Source: Virgibacillus aidingensis (GTDB lineage Bacteria; Bacillota; Bacilli; Bacillales; Amphibacillaceae). From it: a DNA stretch of 64,000 bases. The notes beneath the pieces are model-generated. The model ran no database searches and was not told the origin of the DNA. It saw nothing but the letters and a program-made list of their open reading frames with translations. Position 1 is the first letter of the stretch. Every line of letters starts with the position of its first letter. The position numbers and the translations under genes are program-made. The stretch spans positions 186,001 through 250,000 of the forward strand of contig NZ_WIXN01000002.1 of the NCBI RefSeq assembly GCF_010994035.1. Direction: 5' to 3'. Below, piece after piece: positions 8,657 through 17,191 of this stretch.

Positions 8657-9979
8657 ATGAAGAAATTATTGTTCTTTCTGCTGGCTGGCCTATTCGTTTT
8701 TGCCGCCTGCAGCAATGGAGAAGATACTGGTGCCGAATCCAAAAATGGGACTGATGACGATACGGAAGCAGGAAGCGATGAGGAAGTTACCTTGGATATT
8801 TTCAGCTGGCGGAGCGGGGATACAGAGGAATTTGACGAAATTATCGCTGCATTTAATGAGGAATATCCGGATATCCATATCAATTTTGAGCCTACTACTG
8901 CCCCGGAATATGATTCGGCATTAAACACACAGCTAAGTACAGGCACGGCTGCAGATATTTTCTTTGTTAGGCCCTTTGCCCTTGGGGAAAACATTTATGA
9001 TGCAGGACATCTGGAAGTGATTACTGAGACGGACATTGAAAATCTTGCTGTAGTCGATGACATTCAAAAGGATATATATACATCCGGTGAAACAGATGAA
9101 CTGTATGCATTGCCTTTTAATTTTGTTTCCTATGGTTTCCTCTATAATAAAACGATGTTTGAGGAAAATGGCTGGGAAGAACCGGAAACATGGGAGGAAT
9201 TTTATGCACTTCTTGATGATATTAGCCAGGAAGGGGTGACCCCGCTGGCACTGGGCACGGCAGATGATTGGGTTGTGGATGAAATCGTCGGAAGCGGATT
9301 TTATCCGAGCTTTGTCGGCGGTGAAGCATGGAGAGAGGGACTGCTGGCCGGAGAAAATAGTTTAACAGATCCGGAGTATGTTGCTTTTCTGGAAAACCTT
9401 ACCCGGTGGAGTGAATATATGCCGGATAACCTGGAAGGGATCGGTTATGTGGATGCGCTGCAAATGTTCATGGCGGAAAATGCCGCTATCTGGGTAACCG
9501 GTTCCTGGGCACTGACGGATCTGGATCAGGATGAAATTACATTTGATATTGATATGTTCGCTTCTCCCGTTGAAAACAGCGGGGATCAAAGATGGGTAGG
9601 CTTTAATGGCGGTGCCGGTCTTGGCATTAATGCAGCATCGGAGCACCAGGAGGAAGCAAGAATTTTTCTGAATTGGCTTATGAGTGAGGATGCGCAGGCT
9701 TTGACGCTGAACTTGCTGCCCGGCCAATTTCCTCCCGGCGATATTCCCGTGGACCAAATTGAAGATCCAACAAACAGGAAATGGCTGGAAGCCGGTGGAG
9801 AAAATAATGAGAATTATGCTGTCGGGCTGGCCTTTGAAGGTTTAAACGCAGGGGATCCGACGATGGGGACCCTCCAGATGGAAAACATATCCCAGGTTTT
9901 ACAAGGAGCCTTGAGTCCGGAAGAGGCTGCGGAGAATATGCAGGAAGGCTTATCATCCTGGTATGAACCTTTTCAGTAA
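8657..9979 (+). CDS. Carbohydrate ABC transporter substrate-binding lipoprotein
   Basis: The 440-residue protein has a lipoprotein signal (MKKLLFFLLAGLFVFAAC, lipid-modified Cys at about 18), then an acidic Gly/Asp/Glu linker and a family-1 extracellular solute-binding fold (LDIFSWRSGDTEEFDEII, AADIFFVRPF, ALPFNFVSYGFLYNK, MAENAAIWVTGSWAL). AGAGGGGG precedes the ATG. It lies 35 bases after the GH4 gene and before two permeases, so it is the binding subunit of the importer. The ligand cannot be read from sequence; context suggests an amino-sugar oligosaccharide or disaccharide. Confidence 0.92.
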   Translation: MKKLLFFLLAGLFVFAACSNGEDTGAESKNGTDDDTEAGSDEEVTLDIFSWRSGDTEEFDEIIAAFNEEYPDIHINFEPTTAPEYDSALNTQLSTGTAADIFFVRPFALGENIYDAGHLEVITETDIENLAVVDDIQKDIYTSGETDELYALPFNFVSYGFLYNKTMFEENGWEEPETWEEFYALLDDISQEGVTPLALGTADDWVVDEIVGSGFYPSFVGGEAWREGLLAGENSLTDPEYVAFLENLTRWSEYMPDNLEGIGYVDALQMFMAENAAIWVTGSWALTDLDQDEITFDIDMFASPVENSGDQRWVGFNGGAGLGINAASEHQEEARIFLNWLMSEDAQALTLNLLPGQFPPGDIPVDQIEDPTNRKWLEAGGENNENYAVGLAFEGLNAGDPTMGTLQMENISQVLQGALSPEEAAENMQEGLSSWYEPFQ

Positions 9980-10033
9980 AGTTGGATAAAGTGCACTGCA
10001 GCAGGAACTGGCATTATCCGTCCATACATTAAA

Positions 10034-10068
10034 GGGGGAAAGGCTTGTTCGGTGATTAGCCGTCCCCC
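10034..10068 (+). other. Stable intergenic hairpin between binding protein and permeases
   Basis: GGGGGA and GGCT at 10034-10045 pair with AGCC and TCCCCC at 10058-10068. No T-run follows, so it is unlikely to be a full terminator. Such hairpins commonly protect the upstream binding-protein message and lower expression of the permeases. Confidence 0.55.
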
Positions 10069-10115
10069 GGGGAATCAGCCCTACGCTGACATATTAGACT
10101 TAAAGGGGGAGCTCC

Positions 10116-11021
10116 ATGAAATTCAGGAAGAAATTATTATGGTTTATTGTGCCGGCATTTTTAATTTATTCAGGATTTATGCTTATCCCCCTCATTTTGT
10201 CAATGAGAGTATCTTTTTATGAATTTTCCGGGATAGGAGACATGGCCTTTATCGGGTTTGATAACTTCTACCGCCTGCTTTTTGAAGCGCCTTACAATGA
10301 GCGGTTCTTTAATGCCGTGGGGAATACTTTTGAGTTTTTTGCCTATACGATGGTTTTTCAGAATGTGACGGCACTTTTATTGGCACTTGCCTTAACACGG
10401 GGATTGAAAATGACCGGCTTTTTCCGTACTGTCATTTTTATTCCGGTCACTTTATCGCTGCTGATGATCGGGTTTGTATGGTCCATCATGCTTAACCCGA
10501 ATATTGGAGTGCTTAATGAAATACTGAGTGCGATTGGTTTGGAAAACTGGACACGTGCCTGGCTTGGTTCTGAATCCCTTGCGCTGCCGACTGTTGCCCT
10601 TGTGAACGCGTGGCAGTATACAGGGTTGATGGTGATGTTATTTGTTGCGGGTATCCAGAGCATTCCCGAGGAGCAGTTTGAATCTGCCAAAATTGACGGA
10701 GCCAACGCATGGAGCGTTTTTAAAGATATTATTTTGCCGCCGCTGGTGCCGGTCATTGGTATTGTCACAATCATGACGTATATGGGTGTTTTCAACCAAT
10801 TTGACCTTGTTTATGCGATGGTAGGCTCCACGGGGGGACCAAATTATGCAGTCGATGTATTGGGGACATTTTTTTACCGGACCGCGTTTGGCGGAGCCGG
10901 CGGACAAATGCCGCAAATGGGGCTCGGGGCAACCATTGCCACAATGACGTTTCTGTTTATTGCCTTTGCCATTGGCGCATTTTTATACCTGTCCCATGTA
11001 AGAAAAAAGGGGGAAAACTGA
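10116..11021 (+). CDS. Sugar ABC transporter permease, MalF/UgpA type
   Basis: This 301-residue protein has six hydrophobic segments and the ABC permease signature around residue 190 (ESAKIDGANAWSVFKDIILP), the EAA loop that docks the ATPase. A strong AAAGGGGGAG site precedes ATG. The gene is followed one base later by the second permease. No ATP-binding subunit is encoded in the operon; Bacillaceae commonly use the shared MsmX-type ATPase for such importers, so a remote ATPase is likely. Confidence 0.92.
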   Translation: MKFRKKLLWFIVPAFLIYSGFMLIPLILSMRVSFYEFSGIGDMAFIGFDNFYRLLFEAPYNERFFNAVGNTFEFFAYTMVFQNVTALLLALALTRGLKMTGFFRTVIFIPVTLSLLMIGFVWSIMLNPNIGVLNEILSAIGLENWTRAWLGSESLALPTVALVNAWQYTGLMVMLFVAGIQSIPEEQFESAKIDGANAWSVFKDIILPPLVPVIGIVTIMTYMGVFNQFDLVYAMVGSTGGPNYAVDVLGTFFYRTAFGGAGGQMPQMGLGATIATMTFLFIAFAIGAFLYLSHVRKKGEN

Positions 11022-11022
11022 T

Positions 11023-11859
11023 ATGGTTAAGGGAAAAAAAGACAGAGTGCTGGATTTGTTCGCTTACCTTTTGCTGATTATTGCAGCGATTGTCGTCATT
11101 TACCCCCTGTTTGTCATGATTATTACCTCCTTGAAAACAAATATGGAGGTGCTCGTCAATCCGTTTGGACTGCCGACTGAGCTTAATTTTGAAGGGTATA
11201 AGTATGTGCTCCGGACAGGGGACTTTCCGATATTTTTCCGAAACAGCATTTTTATTACCCTTGTTTCGTTGTTTGTCCTGCTGCTTGTAACGGTAATGGC
11301 AAGTTATCCTTTATCCAGATTCTCCTTCTTCGGAAACCGGATGGTATATTTCTATTTTATAATTGGTGCTATGCTTCCTACCAGACTGGCTACAGTAAAT
11401 CTGTATCAGGTGATAAATGGTTTGGGGTTATTTGACACGCTTTGGGCCTTAATATTTATATACATTGCGATGACAATTCCTATTTCTGTATTTATCATCG
11501 CCGGGTTTATGGCTGAATTGCCCAGGGAGCTAGAGGAATCCGCCCATATGGACGGGGCATCCGACTCCCGGATTCTTTTTTCGATATGGGTTCCGCTTCT
11601 GCGGCCAGCCCTTGCGACGGTGGCAATTTTTAACTTTATTCCGATTTGGAATGAATTTTTCTTCCCGCTGATATTTATCAGCAGTGACCATTTAAAACCA
11701 TTGCCGCTTGGTTTGGCAACTTTCTTTGGCCAGTATCAGTCTGACTGGCCGACAGCATTTGCTGCGCTGACGATCGCCATTCTGCCGCCGCTTATTTTCT
11801 ATTTAATTGCTTCCAAACATTTTATCAAAGGGTTAACAGCTGGCGCGTTAAAAGGCTGA
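11023..11859 (+). CDS. Sugar ABC transporter permease, MalG/UgpE type
   Basis: The 278-residue permease has an N-terminal helix (LFAYLLLIIAAIVVIYPLFV), further helices and the EAA loop ELEESAHMDGASDSRILFSI near residue 185. The C-terminus FIKGLTAGALKG is typical of this subfamily. It partners the permease ending at 11021. GGGGGAAAAC before the ATG overlaps the end of that gene. Confidence 0.92.
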   Translation: MVKGKKDRVLDLFAYLLLIIAAIVVIYPLFVMIITSLKTNMEVLVNPFGLPTELNFEGYKYVLRTGDFPIFFRNSIFITLVSLFVLLLVTVMASYPLSRFSFFGNRMVYFYFIIGAMLPTRLATVNLYQVINGLGLFDTLWALIFIYIAMTIPISVFIIAGFMAELPRELEESAHMDGASDSRILFSIWVPLLRPALATVAIFNFIPIWNEFFFPLIFISSDHLKPLPLGLATFFGQYQSDWPTAFAALTIAILPPLIFYLIASKHFIKGLTAGALKG

Positions 11860-11938
11860 AAATCGGCGTTCCCGGAGGAGACCTTTCAATAAAAGATTTA
11901 TCATTGGAGAAGCTGAAAAAATAATGGAGGTGAACGGC

Positions 11939-12949
11939 ATGGCAACAATGGGTGTGAGCTATTTTGGCAACCGCATGATCCAGCATGTGGAAAGAGATTT
12001 AAAAGAGCTGAAAGCGAAGGGATTCACCGACATTTTGCACACTGTTTCCGAAAATGATTTAAAATTTTACCGGGGCACCATGGAGGAGATTATTCAGCTT
12101 TCCAAAGAGATCGGTTTTACTGTAACCGTCAGTCCATGGTCAATTGGTTTGGTATTTGGCGGGGAAGCATTTTCGGAATTTCATATTCATCACCCGGAAG
12201 CATGCCAGGTGACACAGGAAGGGAAAAGACTGCCGCAAGCTTGTTTTAATCACCCGGTTTTTCGCGGATTTATGAAGAAATGGGCGGATGCAGTCAGTGG
12301 GATGGGTGCAGATTATATTCTTTGGGATGAGCCCCATTGGGCCGGGCAAGGCGGCTGGTATTTTATCGGACAGAATGAATGGACCTGCCGGTGTGAGGCT
12401 TGCCGGGATTCTTTTATAAAAGCGTTTGGATGCGATATGCCTGCAGAATGGAATGAGGATATTGAACAATTTCGCAAGGATGTGATGATTGATTTTTTGG
12501 ATGAGCTGTCCAAGTATGCATTTGGGCTTGGCGTGAAAAATATTGTTTGTTTTTTTCCAAACCGGGAGAAACTGATCGTTCCGCCCGAGTGGGAAAAGGC
12601 GGCGGGGCTTGAAGCCGTGGAGACATTTGCCACAGATCCTTACTGGGCGGGATCAAAGTTTGCAGCTGAAGAATTTGTTGATTTTTATGTTAAAGCAGCC
12701 ATGGATATTGCGGGAAGGACAGGAACAAAGCCGCAGTTATATATCCAGAATTTCCGTATTCCTGGAGGGAAAGAAAGTGATATTTGCAGTGCAGTGGAAA
12801 TTGGGTGGAAAAACGGGATAAGAGATTTTTATACCTGGGGATTTAATAGCTGTGCACACATGTCTTTTTTGCGCAGTGATCATCCGGAAAAGGCATTTAA
12901 AGCTTACTATGAAACGGTTTTAAGAAAAGTCGGATGTTCTATGGCTTAA
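11939..12949 (+). CDS. Unassigned TIM-barrel, glycosidase-like protein of the sugar operon
   Basis: This 336-residue cytosolic protein has no signal peptide. Repeated strand-helix units (GFTDILHTVSENDLKFY, IGFTVTVSPWSIGLVFGG, GADYILWDEPHW, VKNIVCFFPN, KPQLYIQNFRIPGG, IRDFYTWGFNSC) suggest a (beta/alpha)8 barrel. Asp and Glu in ILWDEPHW are candidate catalytic residues. CRCEACRDSF gives a CxCxxC cluster that could bind metal or be structural; similar Cys-rich loops occur in GH42-type enzymes. I do not recognise the family. GGAGGTG precedes ATG 11939. As the last operon gene it probably acts on the imported sugar. Confidence 0.7.
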   Translation: MATMGVSYFGNRMIQHVERDLKELKAKGFTDILHTVSENDLKFYRGTMEEIIQLSKEIGFTVTVSPWSIGLVFGGEAFSEFHIHHPEACQVTQEGKRLPQACFNHPVFRGFMKKWADAVSGMGADYILWDEPHWAGQGGWYFIGQNEWTCRCEACRDSFIKAFGCDMPAEWNEDIEQFRKDVMIDFLDELSKYAFGLGVKNIVCFFPNREKLIVPPEWEKAAGLEAVETFATDPYWAGSKFAAEEFVDFYVKAAMDIAGRTGTKPQLYIQNFRIPGGKESDICSAVEIGWKNGIRDFYTWGFNSCAHMSFLRSDHPEKAFKAYYETVLRKVGCSMA

Positions 12950-12980
12950 CTTTTTCTGTTGACGGCAAATAAGGAGGAGT

Positions 12981-13058
12981 ATGGATATCGTTTCTGCTAA
13001 ACACAGCTATCGCAAAAGCTTGGCAAATATTAATGCCGGCATTTATTTATCACCATGA
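12981..13058 (+). CDS. Possible 25-aa ORF or remnant of a further operon gene
   Basis: AAGGAGGAGT is a near-perfect ribosome-binding site directly before ATG. The frame reads MDIVSAKHSYRKSLANINAG and five more residues to a TGA. The good site and the plain soluble composition suggest the 5' stump of a decayed gene rather than a functional peptide. Nothing homologous continues in other frames that I can see. Confidence 0.25.
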   Translation: MDIVSAKHSYRKSLANINAGIYLSP

Positions 13059-13174
13059 TACGGCTCTTAATTTTATATAGTCAAAACAAGCTGGTGTAAC
13101 CATATTCCTCATTTCTCCTCTGGTTGATTTTTCCCTGTATCGGAATCATTTTTAATGGAGAATTTAAAAAAGCA

Positions 13175-13618
13175 CTACTCCTTTACAATTAATTCAAAGG
13201 ATTCTTCTTGTTCATCCCATCTCACATCGACATGAACGACCATATCCTCCCTCATCACCGCTCCTGAGCCCCCGCCTCTCGAAGTGAATTTCTTATCAGA
13301 CACAGGTTCATCAAACGTAAACGAAGAACTTCCGCTACCCACTGTCCCTTTTTCATATTGATATTCCAGTTGCTCCATTGGTGCCAATTCTTCCAGATCT
13401 CCTTTATAGGTTAATGTAAATATATAGTCGCTCTCATTTGCATAGGTGTTTACATCATCGGCGTCCTTATCCCAAATTTCTTCTGCTTCGTACTCCAGTT
13501 CGGCCGACCAATATTCCCCTTCTCCTGTAAATAAATATTTATGTTCCGTAACTTCTCCATTGTCAGTACATGCACTTATGAATATGAAAAACAACAGCAA
13601 TAAAATAACTTTTTTCAT
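13175..13618 (-). CDS. Small secreted lipoprotein
   Basis: The 147-residue product starts MKKVILLLLFFIFISAC, a lipoprotein signal with lipid-modified Cys at 17. The mature part is acidic and beta-rich (LFTGEGEYWSAELEYEAEE, DYIFTLTYKGDLEEL), with a Gly/Ser-rich loop (GTVGSGSSSF). GGGGAGGAG precedes ATG 13618, so I reject the longer in-frame start at 13669. The function is unknown. It converges with the sugar operon. Confidence 0.75.
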   Translation of the reverse strand: MKKVILLLLFFIFISACTDNGEVTEHKYLFTGEGEYWSAELEYEAEEIWDKDADDVNTYANESDYIFTLTYKGDLEELAPMEQLEYQYEKGTVGSGSSSFTFDEPVSDKKFTSRGGGSGAVMREDMVVHVDVRWDEQEESFELIVKE

Positions 13619-13908
13619 GAGCAAAACTCCTCCCCAGAAGATGTAGTTGACCTTTTTAACGATATCCAAGTTCGTTTACTTTGCTGCCCTGCTCTTGTGG
13701 AGCGCAGGCACCTGCTATCCAATTAAATTATCCTTTTTTTATCAAAATACCCGCCTCGAATAAGGTTATATCTGTGATTTACATGGGATGCCAAAATATT
13801 AATTAAATATTAACATTCAGTATGGATTAATAAAAGAGGTTAGAAGGTTTTTTAAATTGCGTTTTTCTAATTTTTGTGTATACTTAGGAGTTAGAAAGGA
13901 AGTGGAAT

Positions 13909-14826
13909 ATGCTATTATTTAAACCCCGAAAAAAATCCTCCGAGTTGCTCACTTTAGAATACCTCAATACCAGAATGAGCCTTTCACCAAAGGACAAGCA
14001 TTATTATATATCCTTGAAAAAAGGATATGAGGGAGAAAAGAAATTTGATTTATGGACTGAAAATCTTCAATGTGAGTGCATCATATTAAATGATTTACTG
14101 CTAAAGGTAAATAACACGACTTTCCAAATTGATGCTTTAATCATCACAGCAGACAAAACGTACCTCTATGAAGTGAAAAACTTTGAGGGGGACTACATTT
14201 TTGACCCCCGGACAAATAAATTCTTTTTCATAAAATCTAAGCAGGAAATAATTAACCCTTTACATCAACTGGAAAGATGTGAATCCCTGCTGAATCAATT
14301 GCTGCCCAAGCATGGATTCAATACCCCCACGAAAGGGGCAGTGGTTTTTATCAATGATGAATTTACACTATATCAGGCCCCTCCTGACGAACCCATTATC
14401 TTTCTAAGTCAGCTTAAAAAACATTTCAAAAATCTGAATGCAATATCTGCTCCGTTAAGCAGGCACCACTTTTTATTAGCAGAAAAACTGCAATCCCTTC
14501 ACATTACCGATCCGCCTTATAAACAAATTCCAGCTTACAATTATGAACAACTTCAAAAAGGGATTACCTGCCGGAAATGCCATTCATTTTCCATTCATAT
14601 TAAAAGATTAAAAGCTGCATGTGAGGAATGTGGGCATGAGGAACTAATAGCTGAAGCAGTAATTCGGTCAGTAAGGGAATTCCAGCTGCTTTTCCCTGAA
14701 GAAAATATAACTTCCAATATTATTCATGATTGGTGCCGGGAAATTAAATTAAAAAAGACAATATCCAATATACTTTCTCAGCATTTTACAGCAAGAGGCA
14801 ACAATCGTTGGATTTACTACGAATAA
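13909..14826 (+). CDS. NERD-domain protein with C-terminal four-Cys zinc-ribbon-like segment
   Basis: This 305-residue protein has a nuclease-related domain (NERD) at about 40-155: GYEGEKKFDLW, TTFQIDALIIT and YLYEVKNFEGDY carry the E...D...ExK pattern of restriction-endonuclease-like folds. Around residue 222, CRKCHSFSIHIKRLKAACEE holds a CxxC and the first half of a second CxxC completed by the next residues (ECG), forming a zinc-ribbon-like unit. NERD proteins are common singletons in Bacillaceae; a DNA-processing role is assumed, not shown. GAAAGGAAGTGG precedes ATG. It ends about 120 bases before repeat array 2. Confidence 0.8.
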   Translation: MLLFKPRKKSSELLTLEYLNTRMSLSPKDKHYYISLKKGYEGEKKFDLWTENLQCECIILNDLLLKVNNTTFQIDALIITADKTYLYEVKNFEGDYIFDPRTNKFFFIKSKQEIINPLHQLERCESLLNQLLPKHGFNTPTKGAVVFINDEFTLYQAPPDEPIIFLSQLKKHFKNLNAISAPLSRHHFLLAEKLQSLHITDPPYKQIPAYNYEQLQKGITCRKCHSFSIHIKRLKAACEECGHEELIAEAVIRSVREFQLLFPEENITSNIIHDWCREIKLKKTISNILSQHFTARGNNRWIYYE

Positions 14827-14948
14827 TGTGGAGGACATGATACAGAAAAGAATGAATGCATTTGGAGGCATAAGTGAGAACGAACGGGATTTTTCTTTTT
14901 AACATTTGGGGAGATAACTATCGGGGCGGCCTTGATACTCGGTTGGGG

Positions 14949-15728
14949 CCTTGGCCACCCCGAGCAAGGCGGTCAGGGCGGTCATTGAGCACGTTGGGAT
15001 CCTTGACCAACCCGAGCAAGGCGATCAGGGCGGTCTTGATTCTCGGTCGGGGCCTTGACCAACCCGAGAAGGGCTCTCAGGGTGGTCATGCGACTCAGTT
15101 GGAGCCTTGACCAACCCGAGAAGGGCGGTCAGGGCGGTCAGGCAGCTCGGTTGGAGCCTTGACCACTCCGAGAAAGATGATCAGGGTGGTCATGCGACTC
15201 AGTTGGAGCCTTGACCACTCCGAGAAAGATGATCAGGGTGGTCATGCGACTCAGTTGGAGCCTTGACCAACCCGAGCTAGACTGTCAGGGCGGCCTTGAT
15301 ACTCGGTCGGGGCCTTGACCACCCCGAGAAAGATGATCAGGGTGGTCATGCAGCTCGGTTGGAGCCTTGACCACCCCGAGCAAGGCGGTCAGGGTGGTCT
15401 TGATACTCGGTCGGGGCCTTGACCACCCCGAGAAGGGCTGTCAGGGTGGTCATGCAGCTCGGTTGGGGCCTTGGCCACCCCGAGAAAGATGATCAGGGTG
15501 GTCATGCGACTCAGTTGGGGCCTTGACCACCCCGAGAAAGACTCTCAGGGTGGTCATGCTGCTCGGTTGGAGCCTTGACCACCCCGAGCAAGGCGATCAG
15601 GGTGGTCTTGCTAATCGGTTGGATTCTTGACCGCCCCGAGCAAGACGATCAGGGTGGTCACTAAAATCTTTCGGACCCTTGGCCACCCCGGGCAAGGCGA
15701 TCAGGGTGGTCATCGGACAACTTCCGCG
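14949..15728. repeat. 52-bp palindromic tandem repeat array 2 (15 units)
   Basis: Fifteen units start every 52 bases from 14949 to 15677 without one slip. The core has left arm TTGACCACCCCGAG, about eight variable bases (often AAAGATGA or CAAGGCGG) and right arm TCAGGGTGGTCATG, so TGACCACCC and GGGTGGTCA form a hairpin. The linker is of the type CGACTCAGTTGGAGCC or CAGCTCGGTTGGAGCC and differs from array 1. Degenerate sequence from about 14925 looks like a sixteenth partial unit. The array fills most of the gap between the convergent 3' ends of the NERD and mdh genes (14827-15852); no gene is present there. Confidence 0.95.
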
Positions 15729-15779
15729 GCTTCACATACCAGAGAAAGCTTACTGCCGGCACCCCTTTAACTACTGACT

Positions 15780-15820
15780 AAAAAAGCAAGCATGGAAAGC
15801 TGTAAATCTCCATGCTTGCT
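15780..15820 (-). terminator. Intrinsic terminator downstream of mdh
   Basis: GCAAGCATGGA (15786-15796) pairs with TCCATGCTTGC (15809-15819). On the minus strand TTTTTTAGTC follows. It lies 33 bases beyond the mdh stop and probably ends the whole eut transcript. Confidence 0.9.
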
Positions 15821-15852
15821 TATTATATAATCCATTAAATATCCAATTAGCA

Positions 15853-16800
15853 TTAACCCAACGATAGCTTACTGATCACATTCTTTACATCATCAGCGGA
15901 TCGATCGAGCTGCTGCTGTTCATCCTCGGTCAATGGAAGTTCTATAACACTTTCAATTCCGCCTGCACCAAGGATGGTTGGGACGCCCAGATAGATATCT
16001 TGATAACCGTATTCACCTTCCAGGTAGGCAATGGACGGAAGGATCCGCTTTTTATCATACACAATTGCTTCTGCCATTTCCACCAGGGATGCGGCTGGAG
16101 CGTAATAGGCACTGCCATTGCCGAGCAGATTGACGATTTCTCCCCCGCCTTTGCGGGTCCGTTCTACGATCGCATCCACTTTTTCTTCAGGCAGTAAATT
16201 GCTGATCGGAATGCCGCCTGCGTTGGAGTAGCGGATGAGCGGGACCATGCTGTCGCCATGGCCGCCAAGTACAAATCCGGTCACGTCTTCAGCTGCAATG
16301 TTCAGTTCCTGGGCTACAAACGTGTTAAAACGGGCTGTATCCAATACACCGGATTGTCCGATGACCCGGTTTTTCGGAAATCCTGTTGTTTTAAAACATG
16401 TATAGGTCATCGCATCCACCGGGTTGCTTAATACAAGAATATAGCTTTCCGGTGCATACTTTACAATTTTTTGCGATACATCCTTCATAATATCGGAGTT
16501 TATCGCAACAAGATCATCCCGGCTCATGCCAGGTTTTCTGGCAACGCCTGCGGTAATGATGACCATGTCGGCATCTTTAATATCTGCATAATCCGAGGTG
16601 CCAACTACATTGCCGTTAAATTTTTCCACGGGGCCAGCCTCGAGCATATCGAGCGCCTTCCCTTTTGTCGGGTTTTCCTGGTCGGGAATATCGACCAGTA
16701 CGACATCACCCATTTCCTTTTGTGCGAGTAAAAATGCTGTAGTCGTGCCGGTAAACCCTGCGCCAATTACTGCAAATTTTCTTCTCTTAAAAATGGACAT
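15853..16800 (-). CDS. mdh: Malate dehydrogenase, LDH-like type
   Basis: This 315-residue enzyme interconverts malate and oxaloacetate with NAD. It has the dinucleotide loop [15 protein letters not shown], the substrate loop [11 protein letters not shown] (malate-type Arg residues), [12 protein letters not shown], and catalytic His in [10 protein letters not shown]. It aligns closely in my memory with Bacillus Mdh. Normally mdh follows citZ and icd; here it is the last gene of the minus-strand eut locus, 95 bases after a BMC shell gene, with its own AGGAGGAG site. Whether it is the only genomic mdh cannot be told. A role in NAD recycling or in carbon flow from acetyl-CoA is inference. Confidence 0.93.
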   Translation of the reverse strand: MSIFKRRKFAVIGAGFTGTTTAFLLAQKEMGDVVLVDIPDQENPTKGKALDMLEAGPVEKFNGNVVGTSDYADIKDADMVIITAGVARKPGMSRDDLVAINSDIMKDVSQKIVKYAPESYILVLSNPVDAMTYTCFKTTGFPKNRVIGQSGVLDTARFNTFVAQELNIAAEDVTGFVLGGHGDSMVPLIRYSNAGGIPISNLLPEEKVDAIVERTRKGGGEIVNLLGNGSAYYAPAASLVEMAEAIVYDKKRILPSIAYLEGEYGYQDIYLGVPTILGAGGIESVIELPLTEDEQQQLDRSADDVKNVISKLSLG

Positions 16801-16895
16801 GCTTCTCCTCCTTTTTAATTCCTGGCCGGGAGTGCATGCTGCAGCCCCGGCTTTCCAGCTTTTTTACTTTCTTACCGGTGTCATCTTACCAAAAA

Positions 16896-17174
16896 TTACT
16901 CAGGGAGGATACTGCCCAATTCGTTGTGAGGACGAGGAATGACATGGACAGATACCAGTTCTCCGACACGGCGGGCTGCTTCACTGCCTGCTTCTGTTGC
17001 TGCTTTTACTGCTCCCACATCTCCACTGACAAGTACAGTTACCAGTCCTGCGCCAATTTGTTCTTTGCCGATTAAATTCACATTTGCTGCCTTTACCATG
17101 GCGTCTGCTGCTTCGATAGATCCTACCAACCCTTTTGTTTCCACCATTCCTAAAGCACCATTTACGTTAGCCAT
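16896..17174 (-). CDS. eutM: BMC-H microcompartment shell protein (EutM/PduA type), copy 2
   Basis: The 92-residue protein is a single BMC domain: [40 protein letters not shown] and [13 protein letters not shown] are hallmark segments of hexameric shell tiles. By eye it is about 87 percent identical to the copy at 23107-23397, differing mainly in the C-terminal half. AAGGAGGAATTTTAA precedes ATG. It lies 17 bases after eutE. Confidence 0.95.
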   Translation of the reverse strand: MANVNGALGMVETKGLVGSIEAADAMVKAANVNLIGKEQIGAGLVTVLVSGDVGAVKAATEAGSEAARRVGELVSVHVIPRPHNELGSILPE

Positions 17175-17191
17175 TTAAAATTCCTCCTTAA

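Noticed and set aside
14874-15110. Open frames inside repeat array 2 as small genes
   Set aside because: They follow the repeat units, lack ribosome-binding sites and have the biased composition of the repeat.
16801-16895. Terminator between eutM copy 2 and mdh
   Set aside because: A GCCGGG/CCCGGC hairpin is present, but no T-run follows it on the minus strand.
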